Origin: Variovorax sp. MHTC-1
GTDB lineage: Bacteria; Pseudomonadota; Gammaproteobacteria; Burkholderiales; Burkholderiaceae_C
Length of the DNA: 37,586 nucleotides
Direction: 5' to 3'
Assembly (NCBI RefSeq): GCF_003984645.1
Contig: NZ_RWKI01000029.1
Span: 1-37,586, forward strand
Shown here: positions 1-7,880 of the stretch, in pieces
How the letters are laid out: each line of letters begins with the position of its first letter
Numbering within the stretch: the stretch's first letter is position 1
The notes under the pieces: generated by a model
The model's database searches: none
What the model saw: the letters and a program-made list of their open reading frames with translations, nothing else
What the model was told of the DNA's origin: nothing
Translations under genes and position numbers: made by a program

Positions 1-40
1 GACTCTGTTGGCAAGGAACATTTTCTTAGGTTTACTAAGG

Positions 41-103
41 TTGCGGGATTTTTCCCTAGGTGAGATGGCGTCATTTGCTCGAATTTGAGTTGCGGGATTT
101 TTC
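41..103 (+). repeat. Direct repeat TTGCGGGATTTTTC, two copies 49 bases apart
   Basis: The identical 14-mer TTGCGGGATTTTTC lies at 41-54 and 90-103. The second copy is preceded by the near-palindrome CTCGAATTTGAG, and GTCGAATTTGAG recurs near 202. Iterated AT-rich words of this kind are common at mobile-element ends or recombinase sites. No recombinase gene is visible in the window, so the role is open. Confidence 0.5.
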
Positions 104-274
104 GACTAAAAACTTGAGCCAAATTTTCGCCTAGGGCGCCGAACGGCCTCACGTCGCCCTCAGTTTGCAAAGGTTGTGGATACTTCTTCCGAGGCCAGCG
201 GGTCGAATTTGAGAAAAATTCTTGGCTAAAAAAAGTTTCGGCCGTGGTGGGCGCAAAGCGCAAACGAGAATGAG

Positions 275-295
275 GGCGCCGCACTCTGCGGCGCC
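275..295. repeat. Perfect 9-bp inverted repeat with 3-base loop
   Basis: GGCGCCGCA (275-283), loop CTC, TGCGGCGCC (287-295). It lies about 215 bases past the stop of the minus-strand molybdopterin gene. No T-run follows on either strand, so it is at best a weak or Rho-assisted terminator. Confidence 0.4.
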
Positions 296-511
296 GCCCG
301 GTGGCTGCCGTTGTTGGGAAGGAGGCCAACTTCGGCTTCAGACTGTCTGCCGTCCTTCGGATTTGCGGAAGACGCGCGTAGTGGCGGCGTGTGCATCTCG
401 GACACGGGTCAGGCCCCGTCAGTGGTGGGCGATGCGCAAGCGCTACGATATTCGTCCGGATCGTCAGTGGGCCTGGCCGCAGTACCGATACCGGCCTACG
501 AACAGGCCGGC

Positions 512-2482
512 TCACTTCACCCAGTGGGCCGGCGCCTCGATCGCCCGCACATTGCAGGGGATGCCCTTGAGGTGCGGGATGCCCTGTTCCATGTCGAGAT
601 AGTCATCGTCATCGGGGCAGATCTGCGCGTCGGCATATTCCCACGCACCTGAGAGCGTGCCGTCGCCTTCCGGTCGTTCCGGCAACCACCAGCCGTGCGG
701 CACGCGCACCGTCCGCTCTGGCATCTCGGCGCGAATGGCGGTCCTGAGCTTGACGCGGCCTTGCGGCGTTACCACTTGGGCCCATTGGCCCTCGACGAGG
801 CCGGCGTGCGCCGCCGTCACCGCGGCGACGAACATCCTCGGCTCCGGACTTCGCGTGCGCAGCGCAGCGATGTGCCGATGCCCGGTCTGAAAGTACTCGT
901 CCTCGCGCACGCCCATGAACATCGTCAGCGGCCAAGCCGGATCGTGCGGCGGCTCGTCGCGCCAGTAAGGCAAAGGATCGAAGCCGAGCTCGCCCAGGAT
1001 GATTGACCTCAACTCGACTCTGCCCGACGGCGTGGCGAACCCGGCCTGCTCATACTTGCGGTAGCGCGGCTTGTGCAGGTGATAAGGGTGCTTCTCGGCG
1101 AACGTCTCGAACGTCATTCCCATGCGCTGCAGCCGAAAATCAAGCACGTCCTCGTTGGTGGCCCATGGAAATTGCTCGCCCAGGCCCATGCGGATCGCCA
1201 GCTCGCGCCAGAAGTGATAGACGCCCCGGCACTCGCCGGGCGGTTCGACCACTTTTTGCGAAGGCCGGTAGATTGCGGTCCAGCCGAAAGCGTCGCTGAG
1301 GCAATTGCGCTCTAGCCAGGCATCGCCCGGCAGGATGTAGTCGGCCAGCTGCGCGGTGGGCGTGCGGAAGTGCTCGACGGCGACGATGAGGTCCTGGTTC
1401 ATCATCGCGCGCTGGATCAGTTGCATGTTGGCAAAACTCATCAGCGTGTTGTTGCCCAGCGTGACGAAAGCCTTGACCGGGTACGGGTCGCCGTCGGCCA
1501 TAGCGCGGAACACGGCCGAAGGATTGGCCATGTAGCTGCCGCTCACGATGTTCGGCCATTCATAGCCCCAAACCCGCTTGGCCGGTTCCCCCAGCGCCGC
1601 GGTGCCGCGGTACGTGAACGCAGGATGCTTGTCCGCGCCTAGCTGCTTCGCACGCTGCGCTTCGGGCAGGGCGTCATGTAGTTCGAGCTCCGACTCGTGA
1701 ATGATGTCGGGATGGAATCCGTGCAGCAGTTCGCCGCCCGGCACGTCGACATAGCCGCAGAGCGCGCGCAGGCTGCACATCAGGCGAATCGCCGACGTGG
1801 AGTTGCGCTGCTGGTCGGTGATCGGTGTCCACGGGATCACCGCGGGACCGGTGGTGGCGTACATGCGCGCCGCCTGGGCGATCAGTTCTGGGGCGACGCC
1901 TGTAATGGCGGCCACGCGCACCAGCGGGAACTCGTCGACACGCTTTCGAAACTCAGCGAAGCCAGTGGTCCACTTTTCGACGAAGGCTTTATCGTACAGC
2001 TCCTCGTCGAGGATGACTTTCAACCAGCCGAAGCACATGGCCGCGTCCGTGCCGGGCTTCAAGGGCAGCCAGAGATCGGCGCGCTCGGCGCTCTCGCTTT
2101 TGCGCGGGTCCATCACGATCAGTTTGGCGCCGCGCTCCTGCGCCCGGCGGATGGCGTTGTAGATCGGCGTCCAGGAGTGCTGCTTGGGGTTGTGCCCGAA
2201 GAGCACGATGCAATTCGTCTGCGCGTAATCCGGATACGGGTACCAACCGTAGACCATACGGTTGATGGCCGCCGTGTTGCTCGAGCACAGCGCCACGCCG
2301 CTGATCCAGTTGGGCGAACCGAGCAGGTTCATGAAGCGCCGCGCGGCGCCACGTTCGCTCATCTCGTCCATGACCACATGACCCGCCGCGTCACACGGGC
2401 ACGTGAACTCGTTCGCTTCGCCAACGAGCGAGCGGAATCGCAGCTGGAAAGCTGCCCGGTCGCCGTTTGCCTCGAAGCTCAC
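512..2482 (-). CDS. Molybdopterin-dependent oxidoreductase, N-terminally truncated
   Basis: The translation matches the catalytic part of the DMSO-reductase superfamily (molybdopterin oxidoreductase plus molydopterin dinucleotide-binding domains). Family-like stretches include RFMNLLGSPNW, VLFGHNPKQHSW, LIVMDPRKSESAERADLWLP and, near the C-terminus, ATPSGRVEL and a GQWAQVVTPQGRVKL segment typical of the cofactor-binding barrel. Full-length relatives are near 750 residues and begin with a CxxCxxxC [4Fe-4S] domain. This protein has about 656 residues and lacks that domain. The first 50 or so residues fit no part of the family, so a deletion or fusion junction is likely near 2330-2380. I prefer the GTG at 2482, preceded by GAGGAG; an in-frame TTG at 2515 is the longest alternative. 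It starts about 60 bases past the thiolase stop, in the same direction. The substrate is unknown and the product may be inactive. Confidence 0.75.
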   Translation of the reverse strand: MSFEANGDRAAFQLRFRSLVGEANEFTCPCDAAGHVVMDEMSERGAARRFMNLLGSPNWISGVALCSSNTAAINRMVYGWYPYPDYAQTNCIVLFGHNPKQHSWTPIYNAIRRAQERGAKLIVMDPRKSESAERADLWLPLKPGTDAAMCFGWLKVILDEELYDKAFVEKWTTGFAEFRKRVDEFPLVRVAAITGVAPELIAQAARMYATTGPAVIPWTPITDQQRNSTSAIRLMCSLRALCGYVDVPGGELLHGFHPDIIHESELELHDALPEAQRAKQLGADKHPAFTYRGTAALGEPAKRVWGYEWPNIVSGSYMANPSAVFRAMADGDPYPVKAFVTLGNNTLMSFANMQLIQRAMMNQDLIVAVEHFRTPTAQLADYILPGDAWLERNCLSDAFGWTAIYRPSQKVVEPPGECRGVYHFWRELAIRMGLGEQFPWATNEDVLDFRLQRMGMTFETFAEKHPYHLHKPRYRKYEQAGFATPSGRVELRSIILGELGFDPLPYWRDEPPHDPAWPLTMFMGVREDEYFQTGHRHIAALRTRSPEPRMFVAAVTAAHAGLVEGQWAQVVTPQGRVKLRTAIRAEMPERTVRVPHGWWLPERPEGDGTLSGAWEYADAQICPDDDDYLDMEQGIPHLKGIPCNVRAIEAPAHWVK

Positions 2483-2542
2483 GAAAGACTCCTCACGATG
2501 TAACCTCCTTGGCAAAGCGTTTAGCCATGATGACGCGAATGA

Positions 2543-3724
2543 TCAAACGCGCTCGAGGCACAACGCGATGCCTTGCCCTCCGCCGATGCACAGCGACACC
2601 ACCGCCTTGCTGCCACCCGTTCGCTTCAGCGCGTGGGCGACCTTGGTGATGAGGATCGCGCCGGTGGCGCCGATCGGATGGCCGTGGGCGATCGCTCCGC
2701 CATCGATGTTGAAGCGTGATGGGTCGATCTTGAGCTCATCGCGAACCACGATTGCGATGGACGCGAAAGCTTCATTGACCTCGTAGCGATCGACGTCACC
2801 CACCTTCCACCCCGCGCGGTCGAGCGCCTGACGGATAGCAGGCAAAGGCCCCAAGCCGAAGAAGCCCGGCTCGACACCTGCCACCGCAACGCTGCGGATG
2901 GCGAGCAACGGCGTTAGGCCGGCTTCACGTGCTACCGAACTTTCACAGACGATCATGGCGGCAGCGCCGCCGTTGATGCCGGGTGCGTTGCCTGCAGTGA
3001 TCGTGCCGTCGGGGCGGAACGCGGGCTTGAGGCGTGCGAGCGTTTCCACCGTGGTGTCCGGGCGGTTTCCTTCATCCGAAGCGAAGATCGTCGCCCCTTT
3101 GTTGCCCTTGATCGTCAACGGCTCGATCTCCTCCTGGAACCATCCCGCCACTTGCGCAGCCGCGAACCGCTGTTGACTTTGCGCCGCAAAAGCGTCCTGG
3201 GCTTCGCGCGAGACGCCGTACTTCTGCACCAGGTCCTCCGTATGCCAGCCGGAATGCTTGCCGGAGAAGGCGTCGTTCAATCCGTCGAGCAGCAGGGAAT
3301 CCATGGCCTCGGCATTTCCCATGCGGGCGCCGAAGCGCATGCCAAGCAGCAGGTAGGGCGCGCGGTCCATGTTCTCGACTCCACCGGCGATCACGATGCG
3401 CGAAACGCCGGCGAGCACTTCCGCATACGCGGTCGCGACACCTTGGGCGCCGGAGCCGCAGACGCGGTTCACGGTCATGGCGGGTACGCTCACTGGCAAG
3501 CCCCCGTGGATCGCCGCCTGCCGCGCCACGTTCATGCCATTGCCGGCTTGCACGACGTTGCCCATCACGACTGAATCGACACGTGCCGGGTCAAGACCGG
3601 AACGGCGCAACGTGGTAGCGATGGCATGTGCGCCCAGTGCGGCTGTAGGCGTTGTCTTGAGCGATCCACCGAAACTGGCGATGGCGCTGCGCGCGGGGGA
3701 GCTGATGACGATGTCTTTGCTCAT
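2543..3724 (-). CDS. Thiolase (acetyl-CoA C-acyltransferase family)
   Basis: Full-length thiolase of 393 residues. It catalyses CoA-dependent cleavage of 3-ketoacyl-CoA, or the reverse condensation of acyl-CoAs, in the cytoplasm. The nucleophile is Cys89 in NRVCGSGAQG. His349 lies in AHGHPIGATG and Cys379 in SLCIGGGQGIA, so the whole catalytic set is present. The sequence resembles AtoB/PhaA and FadA-like degradative thiolases; motifs alone do not separate biosynthetic from degradative use. It is transcribed away from the TetR gene at 3974 across a 249-base gap that holds two different operator-like palindromes (3838-3855 and 3936-3953). The truncated molybdopterin gene follows on the same strand and is probably co-transcribed. 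Here it most likely performs the terminal cleavage of a beta-oxidation-like route. A second thiolase lies at 18194-19378. Confidence 0.95.
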   Translation of the reverse strand: MSKDIVISSPARSAIASFGGSLKTTPTAALGAHAIATTLRRSGLDPARVDSVVMGNVVQAGNGMNVARQAAIHGGLPVSVPAMTVNRVCGSGAQGVATAYAEVLAGVSRIVIAGGVENMDRAPYLLLGMRFGARMGNAEAMDSLLLDGLNDAFSGKHSGWHTEDLVQKYGVSREAQDAFAAQSQQRFAAAQVAGWFQEEIEPLTIKGNKGATIFASDEGNRPDTTVETLARLKPAFRPDGTITAGNAPGINGGAAAMIVCESSVAREAGLTPLLAIRSVAVAGVEPGFFGLGPLPAIRQALDRAGWKVGDVDRYEVNEAFASIAIVVRDELKIDPSRFNIDGGAIAHGHPIGATGAILITKVAHALKRTGGSKAVVSLCIGGGQGIALCLERV

Positions 3725-3837
3725 GATGCTTGTCCTTGGAGGCTTTCAGGGTGAAATCGCGGAGCGCGCTTGTCAACGAAGGCTTGAACGCTGCTGTCCA
3801 GTTGCGTGCCGGTTATGTCAAACGCCGGCATGTTAAA

Positions 3838-3855
3838 GAACGACCGTTTAGTAAA
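3838..3855 (-). promoter_or_regulatory. Operator-like site, CAAACGATCGTT family, upstream of thiolase
   Basis: On the minus strand this reads TTTACTAAACGGTCGTTC. It closely matches sites at 12243, 12320, 12358, 25894 and 26018. It lies about 114 bases upstream of the thiolase start. I infer binding by the TetR protein encoded at 26078, which has the same motif in front of its own gene. Confidence 0.6.
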
Positions 3856-3935
3856 ATAAAGCGTATGCCGTCGCGGCCCTCGTGTCAAGGCGCCGAGCGA
3901 CTCTTACCATCGGTCGCCAGGGCGCGTGGCCGACA

Positions 3936-3953
3936 ATATGATGAGCATCATAT
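3936..3953. promoter_or_regulatory. Operator-like palindrome ATATGA-N6-TCATAT, upstream of TetR gene
   Basis: ATATGATGAGCATCATAT is a perfect inverted repeat (8-base arms, 2-base centre), 20 bases before the GTG start of the TetR gene at 3974. A second copy of the framework lies at 4611-4628, just after that gene. This placement is typical of TetR autoregulation plus control of the adjacent operon. Confidence 0.65.
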
Positions 3954-3973
3954 CCTTGCACTAGAATCCGTCC

Positions 3974-4570
3974 GTGAGCACGACCCGCCAACCTAGCCGC
4001 AAGGAATTGAGCCATCAACGCATCGTTGAAACCGCCGCGCGGGCGATCCGGCGCGAGGGCTTCGCCGGTGTCGGCGTCGCCGACATCATGAAAGAAGCCG
4101 GGCTGACGCATGGCGGCTTCTACGCGCACTTTCCGTCGCGCGATGCGTTGCTGGTTGAGGCGATCGAGAGCGCAGGGCTCGAGAACGCCAAGAACGTTCT
4201 CAGCAGCGCCCAGGACGCGCGACTGCGAGGCATCAGCGCCTTTCACAAACTGGTCGTGGGCTATCTGTCCGAGGCCCACCTGAAGAGCGCTGAAATTGGC
4301 TGTGCCGTGGCCGCGCTCGCGTCCGAGATGCCCCGCCAATCGACGGCAGTGCAAAAGGCCGCCGGGCAGAGTGTCCGAAGGATGCTGGATGCTGTGCAGC
4401 AGGCATTGCCGCCAGGTGTTGAGCCGGAAGCGGCCGCCTCGATCGCGAGCCAGATGGTGGGCGCCTTGCAGATGGCGCGCGCCCTTGGCGCCAATGCCGA
4501 AGGCAAGTCGCTGCTGGCCGCGGTGCGCCGGCAGCTGCTTGCCCAGTACGACACCCGCCGGCACCTTTGA
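3974..4570 (+). CDS. TetR/AcrR family transcriptional regulator
   Basis: A protein of 198 residues with an N-terminal TetR DNA-binding domain: SHQRIVETAARAIRREGF, then the helix-turn-helix VGVADIMKEAGLTHGGFYAHF at about residues 35-55. The C-terminal two thirds is the variable ligand-binding and dimerisation part, including an EIGCAVAALASEMPRQ segment seen in regulators of lipid or xenobiotic genes. The start is GTG at 3974. Palindromes of the form ATATGA-N6-TCATAT sit 20 bases before the gene and 41 bases after its stop, in front of the SDR operon. It probably represses itself and the 4669-7190 operon, and perhaps the divergent thiolase. The inducer is unknown; an acyl-CoA or aldehyde/ketone intermediate would fit. 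Confidence 0.92.
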   Translation: MSTTRQPSRKELSHQRIVETAARAIRREGFAGVGVADIMKEAGLTHGGFYAHFPSRDALLVEAIESAGLENAKNVLSSAQDARLRGISAFHKLVVGYLSEAHLKSAEIGCAVAALASEMPRQSTAVQKAAGQSVRRMLDAVQQALPPGVEPEAAASIASQMVGALQMARALGANAEGKSLLAAVRRQLLAQYDTRRHL

Positions 4571-4610
4571 CCCATGTGAATTCGGCCTGTCCGGATTTTC
4601 CATTCACCAA

Positions 4611-4628
4611 ATATGACGATGATCATAT
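4611..4628. promoter_or_regulatory. Operator-like palindrome ATATGA-N6-TCATAT, upstream of SDR operon
   Basis: ATATGACGATGATCATAT shares both 6-base arms and the 6-base spacing with 3936-3953, while the spacer differs. That conservation pattern is expected of a protein-binding site. It ends 40 bases before the SDR start at 4669, so bound repressor would overlap or block the promoter of the three-gene operon. Confidence 0.65.
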
Positions 4629-4668
4629 TAGCTGGTTGACCTCTAGCCTATCACCAGGAGACCTCGCC

Positions 4669-5373
4669 ATGAAACTCGACAACGCCATCGTCTTCATCAC
4701 TGGCGCCAACCGTGGCATCGGGCTGGCCTTCGCACGCGAGGCGCTAGCCCGCGGCGCGCGCAAGGTCTACGCCGGCGCCCGAAACCCGGCGAGCGTCAAA
4801 CTGGCCGGCGTTGAGCCCATCCAACTCGATGTGACCAACCCTGCCGAGGTTGACGCTGCCGCGGCGCGTTGCGGCGACGTCACGCTGCTGATCAACAATG
4901 CGGGCATCGCGAACTTCGGCGGCTTTCTCGCAGACGGCAGTGAAGAATCGGCGCGCGCCCAGCTTGAAACCAATTTCTTCGGTCCGTTGCGCCTGAGCAA
5001 GGCATTCGCGCCGGTGTTGGCGGCGAATGGCGGTGGCGCGATCCTGAACGTGCTCTCCATCGCGAGCTGGATCAACCGCCCGGCGCTGGGCACCTACGGC
5101 GCCAGCAAGTCGGCAGCCTGGGGCCTCACCAACAGCCTGCGCCACGAACTGCGCGCCCAAAAGACGCAAGTAATCGGCATGCACGTCGCCTTCGTCGACA
5201 CCGATATGACAACCGCGATCGATATGCCCAAGTCCTCGCCCGACGTGGTCGTGCGCCACGTCCTGGACGCAGTCGAAGCAGGCGCCGAGGAAGTCCTGGC
5301 CGACGAGCGGACACGCGCGGTCAAGCAAGGGCTCTCGGCCGAGCCGGGCGTTTATCTCGTGACACCTGCCTGA
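4669..5373 (+). CDS. Short-chain dehydrogenase/reductase (SDR), 234 aa
   Basis: Classical SDR that oxidises or reduces an alcohol/carbonyl with NAD(P). The nucleotide-binding motif TGANRGIG lies at about residues 12-19, NNAG follows in LLINNAGIANFGG, and the catalytic pair is in YGASK, with Ser in the LSIASW segment before it. The start ATG at 4669 is preceded by AGGAG at 4656-4660. A longer frame from 4567 would run through the operator at 4611-4628 and is rejected. It is the first gene of a tight operon: the next SDR begins 9 bases after its stop. The substrate is not identifiable. The TetR/operator arrangement upstream suggests induction by the compound being degraded or by an intermediate. 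Confidence 0.93.
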   Translation: MKLDNAIVFITGANRGIGLAFAREALARGARKVYAGARNPASVKLAGVEPIQLDVTNPAEVDAAAARCGDVTLLINNAGIANFGGFLADGSEESARAQLETNFFGPLRLSKAFAPVLAANGGGAILNVLSIASWINRPALGTYGASKSAAWGLTNSLRHELRAQKTQVIGMHVAFVDTDMTTAIDMPKSSPDVVVRHVLDAVEAGAEEVLADERTRAVKQGLSAEPGVYLVTPA

Positions 5374-5382
5374 AAGAGGTCG

Positions 5383-6207
5383 ATGATGAAAAGCAAGGTC
5401 GCACTCGTCACCGGTGCCTCGTCCGGCATCGGCCAAGCGACTGCCCAGCGGCTCGCGCACGCGGGCTACAAGGTCTACGGCACCAGCAGGCGGGGCGGCC
5501 AGGCGGGAAGCCAACCGTTCGCGATGCTGGCGCTGGACGTCACCAGCGATGAATCGGTGGAAGCCGCCGTGCAGGAACTGATTCACACTGAAGGCCGCAT
5601 CGACCTGCTCGTGAACAACGCCGGTTTCGGTGTTGCCCCTGCCGCCGCGGAAGAGAGCTCCATCGAGCAGGCCCGCTCGATCTTTGACACCAACTTCTTC
5701 GGAATCGTTCGGATGACGCGTGCCGTCGTGCCGCACATGCGCAAGCAGGGCGCAGGCCGCATCATCAACATCGGTTCAGTGCTGGGTTTCCTGCCGATGC
5801 CCTATGGGGCCCTGTATGCCGCGACCAAGCACGCGGTCGAGGGCTACTCGGAGTCGCTCGACCATGAACTGCGCACCCGGGGCATTCGGGTTTCGGTCAT
5901 CGAGCCCGCCTATACCAAGACGCGGTTCGACGCGAATTTCGCGGAGCCGGACGCCAAGCTCGATGAGTATCGCGAGGTGCGAGCGGCTCTGGGCAAAACC
6001 TTGAACGAGGTGGTGGCGGCAGCCGACGAGCCGGCCGTGGTGGCAGACGCGGTCCTGAAAGCGGCAGCCGCTTCTCGCCCGAAGGTGCGCTACACCCCCG
6101 GGGGCCTTGCCAGCCGCCTGCGCTTCCTGCGCAGGTTCGCTCCGTCCGGGCTGCCGGACTCGGGAATCCGAAAAGATTTGAAACTCGACTTGAGGGCTGC
6201 ATCATGA
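5383..6207 (+). CDS. Short-chain dehydrogenase/reductase (SDR), 274 aa
   Basis: A second classical SDR, only moderately similar to its neighbour. It has TGASSGIG near the N-terminus, NNAGFG in the middle, and the catalytic motif YAATK preceded by a Ser in NIGSVLGF. The C-terminal extension (about residues 215-274) is basic and ends KLDLRAAS. It resembles SDRs annotated as oxidoreductases with hydroxysteroid or retinol dehydrogenase-like folds, but specificity cannot be assigned. Two ATG codons are adjacent (5383 and 5386) behind GAAAGAGG; I give the first. Its stop overlaps the start of the next gene by four bases (ATGA at 6204), which implies translational coupling. Confidence 0.93.
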   Translation: MMKSKVALVTGASSGIGQATAQRLAHAGYKVYGTSRRGGQAGSQPFAMLALDVTSDESVEAAVQELIHTEGRIDLLVNNAGFGVAPAAAEESSIEQARSIFDTNFFGIVRMTRAVVPHMRKQGAGRIINIGSVLGFLPMPYGALYAATKHAVEGYSESLDHELRTRGIRVSVIEPAYTKTRFDANFAEPDAKLDEYREVRAALGKTLNEVVAAADEPAVVADAVLKAAAASRPKVRYTPGGLASRLRFLRRFAPSGLPDSGIRKDLKLDLRAAS

Positions 6208-7190
6208 CATTCAAAGCACTACTCGCCACCCAAGACGGTAAGACGGTTTCGACCCGCGTGGTCGACATGAGCGAGCAAGATCTCATGCCTGGGGACGTGT
6301 CGATCGCCGTCGACTATTCGACCGTCAACTACAAGGACGCGCTGGCGATCAGCGGCCGTACTGACGTCATCAAGACGTTCCCACTGATCCCGGGCATCGA
6401 CCTGGCGGGTACGGTCGAGGCATCGTCGTATCCCGGTATCGCAGTCGGGGACCGTGTGGTCGTCAACAGCTGGGGGTTGAGCCAGACACACCACGGCGGC
6501 TATGCGCAGAGGGCGCGCGTCAAGGGCGAGTGGGTAATCAAGCTCCCGGAAGTATTCTCGACCTGGGATGCGATGGCCATCGGCACAGCCGGGTATACGG
6601 CGATGCTATCGGTCCTCGCGTTGGAACATGGCGGGATTACACCCGACCGTGGCGACATCATCGTCACTGGCGCGAATGGCGGCGTCGGCTCGATCGCGAT
6701 TGCGCTTTTGTCGGACCTCGGCTATCGCGTCATCGCGTCCACGGGACGGCTGCAGGAAAGCCAGTACCTTCGCGATCTCGGCGCGGCCGAGATCCTCGAT
6801 CGCAAGACCCTCTCGGAAGCAGGCGCGCCCATCGCGAGGGAAAGATGGGCCGGCGCCGTGGATTCCGTGGGCAGCTACACCTTGGCCAACGTGCTGGCGC
6901 AAACGAAATATCGCGGCGTGGTGACGGCGTGCGGCTTGGCTCAAGGGCTAGATCTTCCGGCATCGGTGCTGCCCTTCATCCTGCGCAACGTGACCCTCGC
7001 CGGCATTGACTCGGTCAATGCCCCGCAGCACGTTCGCGTCGAGGCATGGTCGCGACTCGCCCGCGACCTGGACCTCGCCAAGCTCGCCCGCACGACCCAG
7101 GTCATCGGCCTGGCCGATGTGCCCGCCATCGTCGGGAGGATCTTCGAGGGACAGGTTCGCGGCCGCACCGTCGTCGACGTCAACGCCTAA
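6204..7190 (+). CDS. MDR-family oxidoreductase, acrylyl-CoA reductase (AcuI/YhdH) type
   Basis: A protein of 328 residues of the medium-chain dehydrogenase/reductase superfamily in the zinc-free YhdH/AcuI branch. The N-terminal catalytic domain has STVNYKDALAISGR and PLIPGIDLAGTV. The Rossmann domain has the NADPH motif GANGGVGSIA at about residue 155. AcuI reduces acryloyl-CoA to propionyl-CoA with NADPH, so this protein plausibly reduces an enoyl-CoA or enone. It is translationally coupled to the SDR upstream. Together the three genes could interconvert alcohol, ketone and enone (or enoyl-CoA) intermediates. It ends the operon; degraded gene remnants follow directly. Confidence 0.9.
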   Translation: MTFKALLATQDGKTVSTRVVDMSEQDLMPGDVSIAVDYSTVNYKDALAISGRTDVIKTFPLIPGIDLAGTVEASSYPGIAVGDRVVVNSWGLSQTHHGGYAQRARVKGEWVIKLPEVFSTWDAMAIGTAGYTAMLSVLALEHGGITPDRGDIIVTGANGGVGSIAIALLSDLGYRVIASTGRLQESQYLRDLGAAEILDRKTLSEAGAPIARERWAGAVDSVGSYTLANVLAQTKYRGVVTACGLAQGLDLPASVLPFILRNVTLAGIDSVNAPQHVRVEAWSRLARDLDLAKLARTTQVIGLADVPAIVGRIFEGQVRGRTVVDVNA

Positions 7191-7289
7191 GGGGTTGAGC
7201 AGGGGCATCGGCCACTTTGTGTGCATGACTTGGCCGAGCACCTACTGGCCAGTCTTGAAGAGGCCGAGGCTGGGACCCCGGCACAGGAA

Positions 7290-7547
7290 ATTGGGGCGTG
7301 GCCTGCCATCCTGCTGGTGCTTCTGCGCTGCATCCAAGGCCTTGCCATGGGTGGCGAGTGGGCCGGTGCGACCGTCGTGACGGCGGAGTTGGCACCGGTA
7401 CACCGGCGCGGGTACTACGGCATGTACCCACAGCTCGGACCAGCGCTTGGATTCTTACTTTCCAGTGCGACTTTCTTGCTCACGACTCTCACGATGAGCG
7501 ACGCTGCGTTCCTCTCGTGGGGATGGCGGGTTCCCTTCCTGGCCGAG
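7290..7547 (+). pseudogene. MFS transporter fragment (metabolite:H+ symporter type)
   Basis: About 85 codons match the middle of MHS-family MFS transporters (ShiA/ProP-like): a transmembrane segment with LRCIQGLAMGGEWAGA, then ELAPVHRRGYYGMYPQLG and a segment ending LSWGWRVPFLA. GGEWxGA and FLSWGWRxPFL are hallmarks of the family. A complete member has 12 membrane helices and about 430 residues. Both ends are missing and the flanking sequence does not continue the family, so this is a remnant, not a gene. It suggests that a proton symporter once stood downstream of the SDR operon. Confidence 0.8.
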
Positions 7548-7566
7548 CGCATCGCACCAGCCAAGC

Positions 7567-7880
7567 GGGTCTCTGACTTCGCTCAACATGGGCAGCATGA
7601 ACTTCTCGATGCACCCTTCGGCAGCAAAGTACAGCGAGTGGAAGTTCGACGGGGAACGCGATTACCTGAGCTTCGACAGCTACATCTTCCGCAATACTTT
7701 TCGGGACATCGCCCTGGTGGCTCGGGAGCTGGGCGAAGGCGAGGGCGTCAAGTTTGAGCACGAGTGCTATGACGTTGGGCACCTCTACAACCTCAAATTC
7801 TGCATCGACACGGGCATGTTCAAGCCGCCGGTCCTCATCCAGTTCGTCCTGGGCATCCTAGGGAACCACGGTCTCGATAT
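7567..7880 (+). pseudogene. Beta-keto acid cleavage enzyme (BKACE, DUF849) fragment
   Basis: Starting about 20 bases past the MFS remnant, in a different frame, about 100 codons match the middle of the BKACE/3-keto-5-aminohexanoate cleavage enzyme family: SLNMGSMNFS, YIFRNTFRDIA, FEHECYDVGHLYNL and KPPVLIQFVLGILG. Complete members have about 300 residues, use Zn and condense a beta-keto acid with acetyl-CoA. Both the N-terminal metal-binding part and the C-terminus are missing. After about 7875 the frame continues to 8115 without family similarity. It implies deletion of a formerly larger catabolic segment. Confidence 0.8.

Larger units (their letters stand above)
1..511. other. Non-coding left edge, AT-richer, no supported gene
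   Basis: I see no convincing gene here. The first 250 bases are clearly richer in A and T than the rest of the window and carry a 14-base direct repeat (41-54 and 90-103) and repeated GAATTTGAG words. Short open frames at 222-602 and 311-652 have low-complexity or arginine-rich translations resembling no family I know, and they run into the 3' end of the minus-strand molybdopterin gene, so I treat them as chance. The composition shift suggests a boundary between acquired DNA and the catabolic island, but the other side is outside the window. Confidence 0.5.

Noticed and set aside
222..652. Overlapping plus-strand frames at 222-602 and 311-652
   Set aside because: Translations are arginine-rich or low in structure, resemble no family and run into the C-terminal coding region of the minus-strand molybdopterin gene.
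1697..2503. 268-codon plus-strand frame opposite the molybdopterin gene
   Set aside because: It is the complement of a clearly coding minus-strand frame in high-GC DNA and has no recognisable domain.
4744..5736. 330-codon minus-strand frame across both SDR genes
   Set aside because: The plus-strand SDR frames have full catalytic motifs; the antisense translation is histidine/arginine-rich noise.
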